A stretch of DNA of 64,000 nucleotides from Pseudoalteromonas luteoviolacea. GTDB taxonomy: Bacteria > Pseudomonadota > Gammaproteobacteria > Enterobacterales > Alteromonadaceae. How positions within the stretch are numbered: the stretch's first letter is position 1; every line of letters begins with the position of its first letter. The position numbers and the translations under genes were made by a program. Shown piece by piece: positions 36,603 through 46,054 of this stretch. The stretch is from assembly GCF_000814765.1 (NCBI RefSeq), contig NZ_JWIC01000005.1:62001-126000 (forward strand). Direction: 5' to 3'. Under the pieces are notes generated by a model, which worked only from the letters and a program-made list of their open reading frames with translations, had not been told where the DNA came from and ran no database searches.

Positions 36603-37732
36603 ATTACCTCCTTGAGGCATTCCACCAAGTATTCGATGTCAGCTTGCTGGTGCGCAGCGGTCAGTGTTACACGTAATCTGGCCGTATTGTGTGGCACCGT
36701 TGGCGGCCTAATTGCAGTCAGCCAAATACCTTTTTGTGCAAGGCTTTGCTGCACATTTAGGGTGCTTTGCGCATCACCCAAAACAATAGGCTGAATCGCA
36801 CTATTGGATGCCTGTACTGGAATACCCGCATCCCTACAAAGCGCTTTAAATTGCGTAATATGGCGATGTAGTACATCACGAGCATTATGACTATCACATA
36901 ATCTTGATAACTGCGTCGAGGCAATTTCAGCTAAAGCTGGCGACATGGCCGTTGAGTAAGTATATTCACGGTTAAACTGTACCATGTAATCAATCACTCG
37001 TTTGCTTGAGAGCACAGCAGCGCCTTGACATCCCATGGCCTTACCGAATGTGATCACTAAAACATCAGGCCTCACACCGGACTCGACAGAGCCTAAGCCT
37101 CTTTCGCCACACACCCCGAAACTGTGGGCATCATCAATCATCAACCAAGCACTGTGGGTATCAGCCAAAGTCTTCAGCTCATGCAACGGCGCACCATCGC
37201 CATCCATTGAGAAAATACCTTCACTGACAATAAGCTTGTTTTGGACACGTGTTTTTTCCAAGCGTGCACGCAAATGACCCATGTCGTTATGATTAAACCT
37301 GACTAACTTAGCGCTGCTGTTCAGCCCACCATCGATGAGGCTGGCATGATTGAGCTTGTCTTGAAACATAGCGCTGTCTTGGCCAGCCTTATTATCATGA
37401 AATAAAGTGCTGAGCACACTAAAATTAGCGCCAAAGCCACTGGCAAATAACATGGCTCGCTCGTAGCCGAGCAGCTCACACAATTTGGCCTCTAGCAATC
37501 GGTGGGTGCGCTGATATCCAGTGACCAACGCTGAGCTTCTACTGCCAGCAACGAAGTCTCCAGAAATAGCTTGATCTCCAAGCGCTAAATAATCATTACT
37601 GGCAAAGTTTAAGTATTGCTGCCCATCAACTTGAATATGACGAGCAGACACTTTATCTATGCAGGTACGGCGACGCTGCAATGCGTCACGTGCTTTGTCT
37701 TCTAGCGCTTGATCTATAAATTCAAACGCCAT
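36599..37732 (-). CDS. bioF: 8-amino-7-oxononanoate synthase
   Basis: 377 residues. PLP enzyme that condenses pimeloyl-ACP with alanine. Internal-aldimine Lys231 in ITFGKAMGC, Asp-His pair in MIDDAHSFGV, and LNFASNDYLAL at the N-terminus. It directly follows bioB (no gap) and overlaps bioC by four bases. Confidence 0.97.
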   Translation of the reverse strand: MAFEFIDQALEDKARDALQRRRTCIDKVSARHIQVDGQQYLNFASNDYLALGDQAISGDFVAGSRSSALVTGYQRTHRLLEAKLCELLGYERAMLFASGFGANFSVLSTLFHDNKAGQDSAMFQDKLNHASLIDGGLNSSAKLVRFNHNDMGHLRARLEKTRVQNKLIVSEGIFSMDGDGAPLHELKTLADTHSAWLMIDDAHSFGVCGERGLGSVESGVRPDVLVITFGKAMGCQGAAVLSSKRVIDYMVQFNREYTYSTAMSPALAEIASTQLSRLCDSHNARDVLHRHITQFKALCRDAGIPVQASNSAIQPIVLGDAQSTLNVQQSLAQKGIWLTAIRPPTVPHNTARLRVTLTAAHQQADIEYLVECLKEVI

Positions 37733-38776
37733 TTATTTTGCTTCGTAGAATAGCTCTGACGTTGCTTTGTCTGCAATTGCAGAGTTAAGAGACGCTTCAT
37801 ACGCTTCATCTGAGTAGTCTTCACGAGTCTCAGGCTTCATACCTAGCTTTTTAAGTAGGTTCATATCCGCATCTGCTTCAGGGTTTTCTGTAGTTAATAG
37901 CTTATCACCATAGAAAATCGAGTTTGCACCAGCAAAGAAACACATTGACTGCATTTGCTCATTCATCGCAGTACGACCTGCTGATAAACGCACATAGCTC
38001 TCTGGCATCATGATACGTGCCACAGCAATAGTACGGATGAACTCAAAATGATCTAAATCATCCACATCTTCAAGCGGCGTACCCGCTACTTTAACTAGCA
38101 TGTTAATTGGTACACTTTCTGGTTGCTTTGGTAAGTTTGCTAACTGCATTAATAAACCATAACGGTCCGCAGCCTGCTCACCCATACCCACGATACCGCC
38201 AGAACAAACCTTCATGCCTGCATCGCGCACGTGATCAATGGTATTTAGTCGGTCTGCGTAAGTACGTGTTGTGATGATCTGCTCGTAATACTCAGGTGAG
38301 GTATCTAGGTTATGGTTGTAATAATCAAGACCGGCGTCTTTTAAAGCATGTGCTTTTTGATTATCTAGCTTACCTAGGGTCATACATGTTTCTAGACCAA
38401 GTGCGCTGACTTCTTTAACCATTTTTTCAATGTATGGCATGTCTCTGTCTTTTGGATCTGACCAAGCAGCACCCATACAAAAACGCGTTGCGCCCTTTTC
38501 TTTTGCCAATTTTGCTTGGTTAACAACCTTTTCAACTTCCATCAGTCGTTCTCTTTCTAGGTCTGTTTTATAATGACCTGACTGCGGACAGTATTTACAA
38601 TCTTCTGGACATGCGCCTGTTTTTATAGACAGAAGAGTAGAGATTTGGACTTCATTTTGTTTGAAGTTTTTGCGATGAACGCTCGCAGCATAAAATAGTA
38701 AGTCGTTAAAAGGCATTTCAAATAATGCTTTTACTTCTGCGTGTTTCCAATCGTGACGAACGATGCCATATTCCAT
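37733..38776 (-). CDS. bioB: Biotin synthase
   Basis: 347 residues. Radical SAM enzyme inserting sulfur into dethiobiotin. Radical SAM cluster Cys56, Cys60 and Cys63 ([12 protein letters not shown]). Further conserved stretches [11 protein letters not shown] and the C-terminal Cys/Arg region for the auxiliary cluster ([10 protein letters not shown]). First gene of bioBFCD, directly behind the divergent operator. Confidence 0.98.
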   Translation of the reverse strand: MEYGIVRHDWKHAEVKALFEMPFNDLLFYAASVHRKNFKQNEVQISTLLSIKTGACPEDCKYCPQSGHYKTDLERERLMEVEKVVNQAKLAKEKGATRFCMGAAWSDPKDRDMPYIEKMVKEVSALGLETCMTLGKLDNQKAHALKDAGLDYYNHNLDTSPEYYEQIITTRTYADRLNTIDHVRDAGMKVCSGGIVGMGEQAADRYGLLMQLANLPKQPESVPINMLVKVAGTPLEDVDDLDHFEFIRTIAVARIMMPESYVRLSAGRTAMNEQMQSMCFFAGANSIFYGDKLLTTENPEADADMNLLKKLGMKPETREDYSDEAYEASLNSAIADKATSELFYEAK

Positions 38777-38827
38777 AACTTAATCTCTTCTTTTTCTGGT
38801 TTTTTTCGCCAGATAATTTGACGGTGA

Positions 38828-38856
38828 TTGGCTTAGTCTACTTCTTGCTTTAGTAT
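38828..38856 (+). promoter_or_regulatory. bioA promoter
   Basis: -35 TTGGCT (38828-38833), 17-base spacer, -10 TAGTAT (38851-38856). The expected start lies in the BirA operator, so repressor binding would block it. Confidence 0.75.
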
Positions 38857-38862
38857 TGTCAA
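38835..38862 (-). promoter_or_regulatory. bioB promoter
   Basis: Minus strand: -35 TTGACA (38862-38857), 16-base spacer, -10 TAGACT (38840-38835). The -35 lies inside the operator's left half-site. Confidence 0.7.
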
Positions 38863-38889
38863 CGAGTGATGAGCAAACAAGGTTTACAA
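38856..38889. promoter_or_regulatory. BirA-type biotin operator
   Basis: Half-sites TTGTCAACG (38856-38864) and GGTTTACAA (38881-38889) separated by 16 bases. The right half is exactly the known BirA half-site and the left matches its inverse at 7 of 9 bases. It sits between divergent bioB and bioA, as in E. coli. Established function: biotinyl-AMP-BirA represses both sides when biotin is plentiful. Confidence 0.85.
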
Positions 38890-40179
38890 ATGAATAAAAA
38901 TCAACCAATCGATCTGAATTTTGACAAAGCCCACATCTGGCATCCTTATACGTCAATGATCGATCCGCTGCCTGTTTATCCAGTGACACACACAGATAAA
39001 AACCGCATATTTCTCGAAACGGGTGAGTCTCTGATAGATGGTATGGCCTCTTGGTGGAGCGCCCTGCATGGTTACAATCACCCAAAACTTGTTAAAGCAA
39101 TGACCGAGCAAGCCAGTCAAATGAGTCATGTGATGTTTGGCGGCATTACTCACGCACCTGCTGTCAATTTATGTAAAAAGCTCGTTGAGATCACACCAAA
39201 GTCCCTACAACGGGTATTTTTGGCTGACAGTGGCTCTGTGAGTGTTGAAGTGGCCATTAAAATGGCTTTGCAATATTGGCTGAGCCAAGGCCATCACTCT
39301 AAAAATAAATTAATGACGGCCAAAAAAGGCTACCATGGTGATACCTTTGCTGCCATGAGTGTCTGTGATCCAGTCAACTCGATGCACAGCATGTACCAAG
39401 GCTTTTTACCTGAGCATATTTTTGTTAATGCACCGCAATCTAAGTTTGGCGAAGAGCAAAACGACGCTGAACTAATCGCCTTAGAAAATACATTTAAGCA
39501 ACACCACAATGAGCTTGCTGCCTTCATCATTGAGCCAATTGTGCAAAACGCGGGCGGTATGAACTTTTACAATGCCGAATATCTTAAAAAGCTGCGCGAA
39601 TTGTGCGACCAGTACGACGTGCTGTTAATACTTGACGAGATTGCCACAGGCTTTGGTCGTACCGGTAAAATGTTTGCTTGCGAACATGCTGACATTGCAC
39701 CAGATATTTTGTGTATCGGCAAAGCATTAACAGGTGGATGTATGACGTTATCAGCCACCTTAACGACAGACACAGTCGCGCTGGGAATAAGCCAAGGTGA
39801 AGCAAAAGTATTGATGCACGGCCCAACCTTTATGGGTAACCCGCTGGCTTGTGCAACGGCAGTTGCCAGTCTTGAATTGCTTGAAGAAACGGATTGGCAT
39901 GGCAATGTCACCCGTCTTTATAACGCAATGCAAGACTTACACCGCTGTGAGTCACTCGAGGCAGTCAAAGAAGTCAGAACACTCGGTGCCATTGGGGTCG
40001 TTGAACTATTTGATGTGGTCGATGTAGCAAAAATTCAAAAATTCTTTATCGAAAAAGGATTATGGATCCGCCCATTTGGCAAACTGATATACATTATGCC
40101 TCCTTATATCACTTCTAATGACGACATCGCTCAGCTAATCGATGGTATCTATCAAGCGATTGAGCAAAAAGCCTACTAA
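38890..40179 (+). CDS. bioA: Adenosylmethionine-8-amino-7-oxononanoate aminotransferase
   Basis: 429 residues from the ATG at 38890, chosen because AAGG precedes it and the alternative starts lie in the operator. Makes 7,8-diaminononanoate using SAM as amino donor. PLP Lys at LCIGKALTGG, Asp in LLILDEIATGFGRTG, and the N-terminal IWHPYTSM typical of BioA. Transcribed away from bioBFCD. Confidence 0.97.
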   Translation: MNKNQPIDLNFDKAHIWHPYTSMIDPLPVYPVTHTDKNRIFLETGESLIDGMASWWSALHGYNHPKLVKAMTEQASQMSHVMFGGITHAPAVNLCKKLVEITPKSLQRVFLADSGSVSVEVAIKMALQYWLSQGHHSKNKLMTAKKGYHGDTFAAMSVCDPVNSMHSMYQGFLPEHIFVNAPQSKFGEEQNDAELIALENTFKQHHNELAAFIIEPIVQNAGGMNFYNAEYLKKLRELCDQYDVLLILDEIATGFGRTGKMFACEHADIAPDILCIGKALTGGCMTLSATLTTDTVALGISQGEAKVLMHGPTFMGNPLACATAVASLELLEETDWHGNVTRLYNAMQDLHRCESLEAVKEVRTLGAIGVVELFDVVDVAKIQKFFIEKGLWIRPFGKLIYIMPPYITSNDDIAQLIDGIYQAIEQKAY

Positions 40180-40183
40180 AATC

Positions 40184-40226
40184 ATAAGATATCAACATAT
40201 GCTTAGCGTATATGTTGATATCTTAT
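40184..40226. repeat. Long perfect palindrome after bioA
   Basis: 17-bp arms ATAAGATATCAACATAT (40184-40200) and ATATGTTGATATCTTAT (40210-40226) with a nine-base loop, five bases past the bioA stop. It may end bioA transcription; no T-run follows at once. Confidence 0.7.
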
Positions 40227-40391
40227 ATCTCCAAGTGATTATTTTTCACACAAGCCTGTATAGAATCCAATCACATACGATAAAAACTATTATTTTTTCA
40301 AAACCTTTAATGATTTGTACCTGAATTTACTTCAAGTTTTTGCTACAATACGCCTCTTTTTTAAAATCTAGCAAGCCGAGAAGTAGTAAGT

Positions 40392-41729
40392 ATGCAACAA
40401 TCCGTCCAATTGCAGCCGGCAGAGGCCTATCAGCCACCTCGCTTTACTGTGTATCAACACCGTCAAATTGATAAGATCGAACAGCTTGATAAGCTGCCTG
40501 AACACCTGCGCTTTCAAATGAAAGTCGTTGCGAACGTATTCCCATTCCGTGTAAATAATTACGTTATCGACGAATTGATTGATTGGGACAAGGTACCTAA
40601 TGACCCAGTGTTCCAGCTAACATTCCCACAGCGCGGTATGCTTGATGACGAGTCATATGATGAAATGGCTGCTTTATTAAAGCGTGAACATACGCCAGAA
40701 GAAGTATTTGAGCTGGCAACTAAGCTAAGACAAAAGCTGAACCCACACCCAGCAGGCCAAATGGACAAAAACGTACCGTCTTTTGAAGGCGAAAACGTTG
40801 CAGGTGTGCAACATAAGTACAAAGAAACAGTATTATTTTTCCCTGCGCAAGGTCAATACTGCCACTCTTATTGTACTTTCTGTTTCCGTTGGGCACAGTT
40901 CGTTGGTAAAGCAACACGTTTCAACAATAACGATGAAGAGTTGCTACACAGATATCTAGAAGAGCACACTGAAGTGACAGATCTACTGATGACGGGTGGC
41001 GACCCTATGGTAATGCGTACTGTGAAGTTACGTAAGTACCTTGAGGCACTCAAAGAGCCAAGATTTGATCACATCCGTACTATTCGTATCGGTACTAAGT
41101 CTTTAACTTTCTGGCCATTCAGGTACGTCACTGACCCAGATGCAGAAGATTTATTGGCACTGATTAAAGAACTTGTTGACGCTGGTAAACATGTTTCGTT
41201 TATGGCACACGTAAACCATAAGCAAGAACTTCGAACTGATGTTGCAAAAGAAGCAATTAAGCTTATTCGCAAAACGGGTGCACAGATCAGAACCCAAGCG
41301 CCTTTACTTAACCACTTAAATACAGATCCAAATATGTGGGCTGAAATGTGGAAAGAGCAAACGCAAATGGGCATGATCCCTTATTACATGTTCATCGAGC
41401 GTGATACAGGTGCAAAGCGTTACTTTGAATTACCGTTGCACAAAACATGGGAAATTTTCAGAGATGCATACAAGCAAGTATCAGGTGTGAGCCGTACAGT
41501 GCGTGGTCCATCAATGAGCGCAGGCCCAGGTAAAGTCGAGATCTCTGGCGTAACAGAAATCAACGGCGAAAAAGTATTCGTTCTACGCTTTATTCAAGCA
41601 CGTAACCCTGAGTGGGTACAACGTCCATTCTTTGCAGAGTTTAACGAAAACGCGCATTGGCTAGACGACTTGAAACCAGCATTTGGTGAAGAGAAATTCT
41701 TCTGGCAAGAAGAATACGAAGCGATGTAA
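40392..41729 (+). CDS. KamA-family radical SAM protein (lysine 2,3-aminomutase-like)
   Basis: 445 residues. Radical SAM cluster Cys157, Cys161, Cys164 in QYCHSYCTFCFRW, followed by LLMTGGDPMVM. Lys381 in SAGPGKVEISG is the likely PLP-binding lysine. The family moves amino groups 2,3; true lysine mutase and EpmB have RRRF-type sequence after the third Cys, while this one has FRWAQFVG. It resembles a distinct KamA branch in marine gammaproteobacteria. Substrate unknown. Own terminator. Confidence 0.8.
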   Translation: MQQSVQLQPAEAYQPPRFTVYQHRQIDKIEQLDKLPEHLRFQMKVVANVFPFRVNNYVIDELIDWDKVPNDPVFQLTFPQRGMLDDESYDEMAALLKREHTPEEVFELATKLRQKLNPHPAGQMDKNVPSFEGENVAGVQHKYKETVLFFPAQGQYCHSYCTFCFRWAQFVGKATRFNNNDEELLHRYLEEHTEVTDLLMTGGDPMVMRTVKLRKYLEALKEPRFDHIRTIRIGTKSLTFWPFRYVTDPDAEDLLALIKELVDAGKHVSFMAHVNHKQELRTDVAKEAIKLIRKTGAQIRTQAPLLNHLNTDPNMWAEMWKEQTQMGMIPYYMFIERDTGAKRYFELPLHKTWEIFRDAYKQVSGVSRTVRGPSMSAGPGKVEISGVTEINGEKVFVLRFIQARNPEWVQRPFFAEFNENAHWLDDLKPAFGEEKFFWQEEYEAM

Positions 41730-41737
41730 AACATAAA

Positions 41738-41763
41738 AAAGCCGACTTAAAAGTCGGCTTTTT
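41738..41763. terminator. Bidirectional intrinsic terminator
   Basis: AAAAGCCGACTT (41738-41749) / AAGTCGGCTTTT (41752-41763), 12-bp stem with flanking A and T runs. It serves the KamA-like gene and the convergent kinase gene, whose stop lies within the right arm. Confidence 0.92.
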
Positions 41764-42196
41764 ACCATTCAAACATATGTGCCATTTTACTGATGGTTTT
41801 CAGTGCAACCCCATGCTGGTTGCGTTTCGCATATAAGTGTTGCAAGGACTTATCTTTCACCTCACCAACAATGACTTCTTTCACTTGATAGCCCATCGCA
41901 TGCGCTGCACTGACATACGCGATAAATTCCCACTTTTTGATGTTGGTATTATCCAAAATAACCAAAGGAATACCTTCTGAAAGCGCATTGATAAAGCGCG
42001 CAATATTCAAGTTGTGATATTGCGGCAACTTCGCCTTATTGAACTCATAATTGCCCTGCTCGTCTGTAAAATAATCATCTGTAGAGCAAATTGTATATTG
42101 TGATTGGTCACCAGCCACCAGCTCGTCGGCTAATGTTTGCGCATAGTGTGTTTTACCAGAACCTGGTAATCCTCTTAAAATAAAAGCTTGTTTCAT
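41762..42196 (-). CDS. P-loop ATPase/kinase, AAA-type small
   Basis: 144 residues. Walker A GLPGSGKTH at residues 9-17 (MKQAFILRGLPGSGKT), then Asp-rich CSTDDYFTDEQG and VILDNTNIKKWE, the pattern of polynucleotide/zeta-toxin-like predicted kinases. Probably phosphorylates a small molecule or RNA end; substrate unknown. The gene's coding end overlaps the shared terminator by two bases. Divergent from asnS. Confidence 0.8.
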   Translation of the reverse strand: MKQAFILRGLPGSGKTHYAQTLADELVAGDQSQYTICSTDDYFTDEQGNYEFNKAKLPQYHNLNIARFINALSEGIPLVILDNTNIKKWEFIAYVSAAHAMGYQVKEVIVGEVKDKSLQHLYAKRNQHGVALKTISKMAHMFEW

Positions 42197-42541
42197 TTAA
42201 TGAAAATTCATTCCGACTTTTTTTATTAATAACCGGGCTATAATGCCACAAAAATCGACCTTCGCACAGTGCTCTATGCCGCTCCATTCACGGTGACAAG
42301 CCAATTTTTAGCCATTGTGGCTAAATTTTTTTTAAATTGGGCCATTTGGTAGTTTTTTTATGTAGCCAACGGGGGTAAGATATCGATCACGTGACTCCAA
42401 ACACAACAAGCAAATTGCGTTAAAAAAACGAGTCACCGCAGAATTTGCGCTCAGTGCATTGAAATTTGCACTGATGAGCATATATAAACAAAAACTAGCT
42501 GGGCAATATAAGCCCTTTTTACAAATCATTTTGGAGTAAAG
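42197..42541. other. asnS leader region with two possible promoter/terminator pairs
   Basis: 345 bases before asnS. Upstream: -10 TATAAT (42239-42244, weak -35) and, about 60 bases on, the hairpin TTTAGCCA (42307-42314)/TGGCTAAA (42318-42325) with eight T. Downstream: -35 TTGAAA (42459-42464), 16-base spacer, -10 TATATA (42481-42486), then GGGC/GCCC with five T at 42501-42520. An 18-codon ORF (42243) overlaps the first -10 and has no Asn codons. The first pair could make a small RNA of about 85 bases or a leader attenuator. Confidence 0.6.
42307..42333 (+). terminator. Intrinsic terminator within the asnS leader
   Basis: Eight-bp perfect stem with a TTG loop followed by TTTTTTTT. It lies upstream of asnS and 60 bases beyond the TATAAT at 42239. 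A candidate attenuator or the end of a small RNA. Confidence 0.75.
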
Positions 42542-43939
42542 ATGAGCCACATAGCGATAACGGAGCTACTAGCAGGCACCGTTGCGGTAGACAGCCAAGT
42601 TACAATCAAAGGCTGGATCCGTACACGACGCGATTCAAAAGCGGGTATTTCATTCCTTGCCGTCCACGACGGTTCTTGTTTCGACCCTATTCAAGCAGTA
42701 GTACCTAATTCGCTTAATAATTATGAAGAAGTAACTCGTCTTACTGCTGGTTGTTCTGTTGCAGTAACAGGTGTACTTGTAGAGTCTCAAGGTAAAGGCC
42801 AAAGCTTCGAACTACAAGCAAACTCTGTTGAGGTATTAGGCTGGGTAGAAAACCCAGATACATACCCAATGGCAGCAAAGCGCCACTCTATTGAATATCT
42901 ACGTGAGCACGCACATTTACGTCCACGCACTAACGTTATTGGTGCGGTGACACGTGTTCGTAACTGCCTATCACAAGCAATCCACAGATTCTTCCATGAG
43001 CAAGGTTATATGTGGATCAGCACGCCAATCATTACAGCGAGTGACTGTGAAGGCGCAGGTGAAATGTTCCGCGTATCTACGTTAGACATGAATAACTTAC
43101 CTCGCACAGACAAAGGTGATGTTGATTACAACGAAGATTTCTTCGGTAAAGAAGCATTTCTAACAGTATCTGGCCAGTTAAATGGTGAGACGTACGCAAG
43201 TGCAATGTCTAAAATCTACACCTTCGGCCCTACGTTCCGTGCAGAAAACTCAAACACGTCTCGCCACCTAGCAGAATTTTGGATGGTTGAGCCTGAAGTT
43301 GCATTTGCTGACTTAGACGATGTGGCAAACCTTGCTGAGAGCATGCTTAAATATGTGTTTAAAGCAGTATTAGAAGAGCGCCGTGACGACATGGAATTCT
43401 TCGCTCAACGTATCAACAAAGAAGCGATTTCTCGTCTTGAGAGCTTTGTAGATAAAGACTTTGCTCAAGTTGATTACACAGATGCCATCGAAATCTTAAA
43501 GGCGTCTGGTAAAAAGTTTGAATTTGACGTTGAGTGGGGTGTAGACCTTCAGTCAGAGCACGAACGATACCTTGCTGAAGAACACTTCAACGCACCAGTC
43601 GTTATCAAAAACTACCCGCGTGACATCAAAGCATTCTACATGCGTCAAAACGAAGATGGTAAAACAGTTGCAGCAATGGATGTTGTTGCACCTGGCATCG
43701 GTGAAATCATCGGTGGTTCACAGCGTGAAGAGCGTTTAGACGTACTTGATGCGCGCCTAGAAGAAATGGGCTTAGATAAAGAAGATTACAGCTGGTACAG
43801 AGACCTTCGTAAATACGGTACCGTACCACACTCAGGCTTCGGTCTAGGTTTCGAGCGTCTAGTTGCTTATGTAACAGGTATGGGTAACGTACGTGACGTT
43901 ATCGCATTCCCACGTACTAAAGGCAGTGCAACTTACTAA
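42542..43939 (+). CDS. asnS: Asparaginyl-tRNA synthetase
   Basis: 465 residues, usual AsnRS length. Class IIb: N-terminal OB-fold anticodon domain ([20 protein letters not shown]), motif 2 [20 protein letters not shown] and motif 3 [15 protein letters not shown]. Charges tRNA-Asn. GGAG lies six bases before the ATG. The upstream leader suggests attenuation. Own strong terminator. Confidence 0.98.
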   Translation: MSHIAITELLAGTVAVDSQVTIKGWIRTRRDSKAGISFLAVHDGSCFDPIQAVVPNSLNNYEEVTRLTAGCSVAVTGVLVESQGKGQSFELQANSVEVLGWVENPDTYPMAAKRHSIEYLREHAHLRPRTNVIGAVTRVRNCLSQAIHRFFHEQGYMWISTPIITASDCEGAGEMFRVSTLDMNNLPRTDKGDVDYNEDFFGKEAFLTVSGQLNGETYASAMSKIYTFGPTFRAENSNTSRHLAEFWMVEPEVAFADLDDVANLAESMLKYVFKAVLEERRDDMEFFAQRINKEAISRLESFVDKDFAQVDYTDAIEILKASGKKFEFDVEWGVDLQSEHERYLAEEHFNAPVVIKNYPRDIKAFYMRQNEDGKTVAAMDVVAPGIGEIIGGSQREERLDVLDARLEEMGLDKEDYSWYRDLRKYGTVPHSGFGLGFERLVAYVTGMGNVRDVIAFPRTKGSATY

Positions 43940-43960
43940 TTCAAATTCGTTTGATTATAA

Positions 43961-43988
43961 AAAGCTCTGTTTTTACAGAGCTTTTTTT
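43961..43988 (+). terminator. Strong intrinsic terminator of asnS
   Basis: AAAGCTCTGT (43961-43970) / ACAGAGCTTT (43975-43984) followed by TTTT. Confidence 0.93.
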
Positions 43989-44030
43989 ATGTCTTGCTAC
44001 CACCTAACTTTAGTATGTTAACTTGCACAC

Positions 44031-44059
44031 CTGGATTCTGAGGCAAGCTCAGAATGACG
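44031..44059 (-). repeat. REP-like palindrome
   Basis: ATTCTGAG (44035-44042)/CTCAGAAT (44046-44053) over a GCAAG loop within a 29-base unit. Reading the minus strand, it resembles the unit at 29005-29033 (CGTCRT...GCTTGC...GATCCA). Likely a dispersed extragenic element. Confidence 0.55.
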
Positions 44060-44223
44060 TAGTTGGGTATCAAGATTGATAAGGATCCAGACAAGCCCAA
44101 AGTGTCAGCACTGCAATTAACACCGTCACTTTGAACCTGATTCAGTGCCTATTTTTTGGCCTGCGATGTATCATTTAACACACAGGCGATAGGCTCAATG
44201 AATAAAACAATGTGGGCTCGTTT

Positions 44224-45441
44224 TTATTTATTCAATACATAGCTCTTACAAGCACCTAGATCAGTATATCGATGTGCATGACCTAAGGTTTCTGGCGCAA
44301 CACCGTGTAAAGGTCCGCCGTTCACACGCCAGTTTTTACCTTCAAAGCTGACTACATCCCCTGTGCTATAAACACTTGGGTACGGCTGCCACTGCTCAGC
44401 ACAAGGCTGACACTTAGGCAGCTCTTTAGCAATCACATCTAACAACTTATATTCATCGTCTCTTGAGTCTTGGTGCAATTCCCAAATAAAGATGCCTGGA
44501 TAACCATTTTCAGACACAAAATCGGTTTTTGTTTTTAACAACTCAGGCGTTTCCCAAAAATGTACATAGTTATCTAGCTCATAGTAGCCTTGGTTGTAAT
44601 CTACGCCCTCGCCTTTTACTATCGTATCAACAATTTCCCGTGCAGTTAGTGTTTTGACAGGACCACTAACTAACGGGAATGATTTATTGTAAAACGGCAC
44701 ACCTAGACTGGTTTTAGCCACATCATATTTGGTGATCATGCTTTGGCTCCACTCTGCCGGATGCACTAATCCGCCATGGATATATTCCCAAGCTGCATGG
44801 TGGTTTTTAGGTGAGCCGCCCCAACCTCCCGTATAGTCATACGCCATAAAACGAATAATGTCTGCATGGTCATCTAAATCTTTATGAAAGTTAATACCTG
44901 ACCATCCACCCGCTTGCACATCCACAGATACTTCTAGGTGCGATGGCAGCTTTTCTCTCAGCTCCTTAACAAGCTCCAGAAGGTATCCACTCTCAACCGG
45001 ATTTGGCTGATTATAAGTGCTCCAGTCTTCCCAATCGACATCGATACCATCCAATTTATGTAACTCGGCATAGGCAACCAAGTTATCAACAAGATTGCTA
45101 CGTGCAGCGGCATCCATAGATAGAAAATCAACGCCAGCGCCACCAACAGATAGCATTACACCCGTATTGTTAGCATGCGCATGTTCAACAATATCATCGA
45201 TATATCTATCAGCCTGTGTCGTATCCATCGTGCCATCAGGACGAGGGTAAGCAAATGCAACGATTATGTGCGTAAGTTGATCAGTCGCTAAGTCTTTAAC
45301 ATCCAACTCACCGCCAGCAGGATAATCCCAAGTAGAATAAAACCCTTCAACCCTTGGGCAAGACTCTACAGCGCTCGCACTCATAGTGATCGTTCCAAAA
45401 ACAGCAGCGGTTATTGCCGCCATACAAGTTCGTTTAAACAT
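44224..45441 (-). CDS. GH18 chitinase with C-terminal chitin-binding module
   Basis: 405 residues. Signal peptide 1-24 (TMSASA). GH18 barrel with the DxxDxDxE motif LDGIDVDWED (Asp131, Asp134, Asp136; acid Glu138), and SxGG loop SVGGAGVDF. The C-terminal 60 residues (CQPCAEQWQPYPSVYSTGDV) form a CBM5/12-type chitin-binding domain with Trp/Tyr. Cleaves beta-1,4-GlcNAc links in chitin, outside the cell. A GGAGAAAGG site precedes the start. Confidence 0.93.
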   Translation of the reverse strand: MFKRTCMAAITAAVFGTITMSASAVESCPRVEGFYSTWDYPAGGELDVKDLATDQLTHIIVAFAYPRPDGTMDTTQADRYIDDIVEHAHANNTGVMLSVGGAGVDFLSMDAAARSNLVDNLVAYAELHKLDGIDVDWEDWSTYNQPNPVESGYLLELVKELREKLPSHLEVSVDVQAGGWSGINFHKDLDDHADIIRFMAYDYTGGWGGSPKNHHAAWEYIHGGLVHPAEWSQSMITKYDVAKTSLGVPFYNKSFPLVSGPVKTLTAREIVDTIVKGEGVDYNQGYYELDNYVHFWETPELLKTKTDFVSENGYPGIFIWELHQDSRDDEYKLLDVIAKELPKCQPCAEQWQPYPSVYSTGDVVSFEGKNWRVNGGPLHGVAPETLGHAHRYTDLGACKSYVLNK

Positions 45442-45619
45442 AACCTTTCTCCATGTTGTAAAAATGTATCCTTAATTTAAGTAACATGAATACAGGTCAT
45501 AGAATATTGAATTTTTATACCGACGATTTTTTAACAACTCAGTACGTTAATGCTATTAAAGACAACAAATAAACATCGGTATCTAGACACACAGACAATC
45601 GCAAGAATATAAATATTAT

Positions 45620-46054
45620 TTAATGTCTCGTATTAAACGCATGGCTTTTCATCACAGTAGCTACGAGTCTGAATACGCTTACCCAAGCTTCTCTTAGCTC
45701 TTGATTCCATTCACTTCCAAGCCCTTTTTTCAGGGTATAAAGCAATGCATTTCCAACAAATGTAAAATGCTCCGCTTTAACCCCATAACCTACATGTCTC
45801 TCTGCCAACTTATGTAAAACTGGAACAAGTCCATCGAGGTCATCCAGCGAATTCACAGCAACCTTCAGTGTCGCCATTAACTTTTGCCCTTGGCTTTTTA
45901 TGCTATTTTTGAACAACGCTTTCAGTGACGGGTCATATTCGAATAACGTTGTATAAAATATCTCTGCTGCTTGTTCAGCGATCGGCTCTACCTTTGCGAA
46001 ACTTTGCTGCACCAGCTGCTTTTGTCTCGTTGTTAAACTCATTCTGACACTCAT
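45620..46054 (-). CDS. Single-domain globin
   Basis: 144 residues of the bacterial globin family. Proximal His87 in AERHVGYGVKAEHF, Phe/Tyr and Gln in the distal part (IFYTTLFEYDPSLK, KSQGQKLM). The length matches the globin domain of flavohaemoprotein, but there is no reductase domain, so it resembles single-domain Vitreoscilla-type haemoglobins. Role likely oxygen or NO handling. Alone, in the minus-strand run that also includes the redox operon. ATG at 46042 is an alternative start. Confidence 0.88.
   Translation of the reverse strand: MSVRMSLTTRQKQLVQQSFAKVEPIAEQAAEIFYTTLFEYDPSLKALFKNSIKSQGQKLMATLKVAVNSLDDLDGLVPVLHKLAERHVGYGVKAEHFTFVGNALLYTLKKGLGSEWNQELREAWVSVFRLVATVMKSHAFNTRH

Noticed and set aside
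42243..42296. Possible leader peptide of asnS
   Set aside because: Its ATG overlaps the -10 hexamer and it contains no Asn codon, so ribosome-stalling attenuation by this ORF is not supported.
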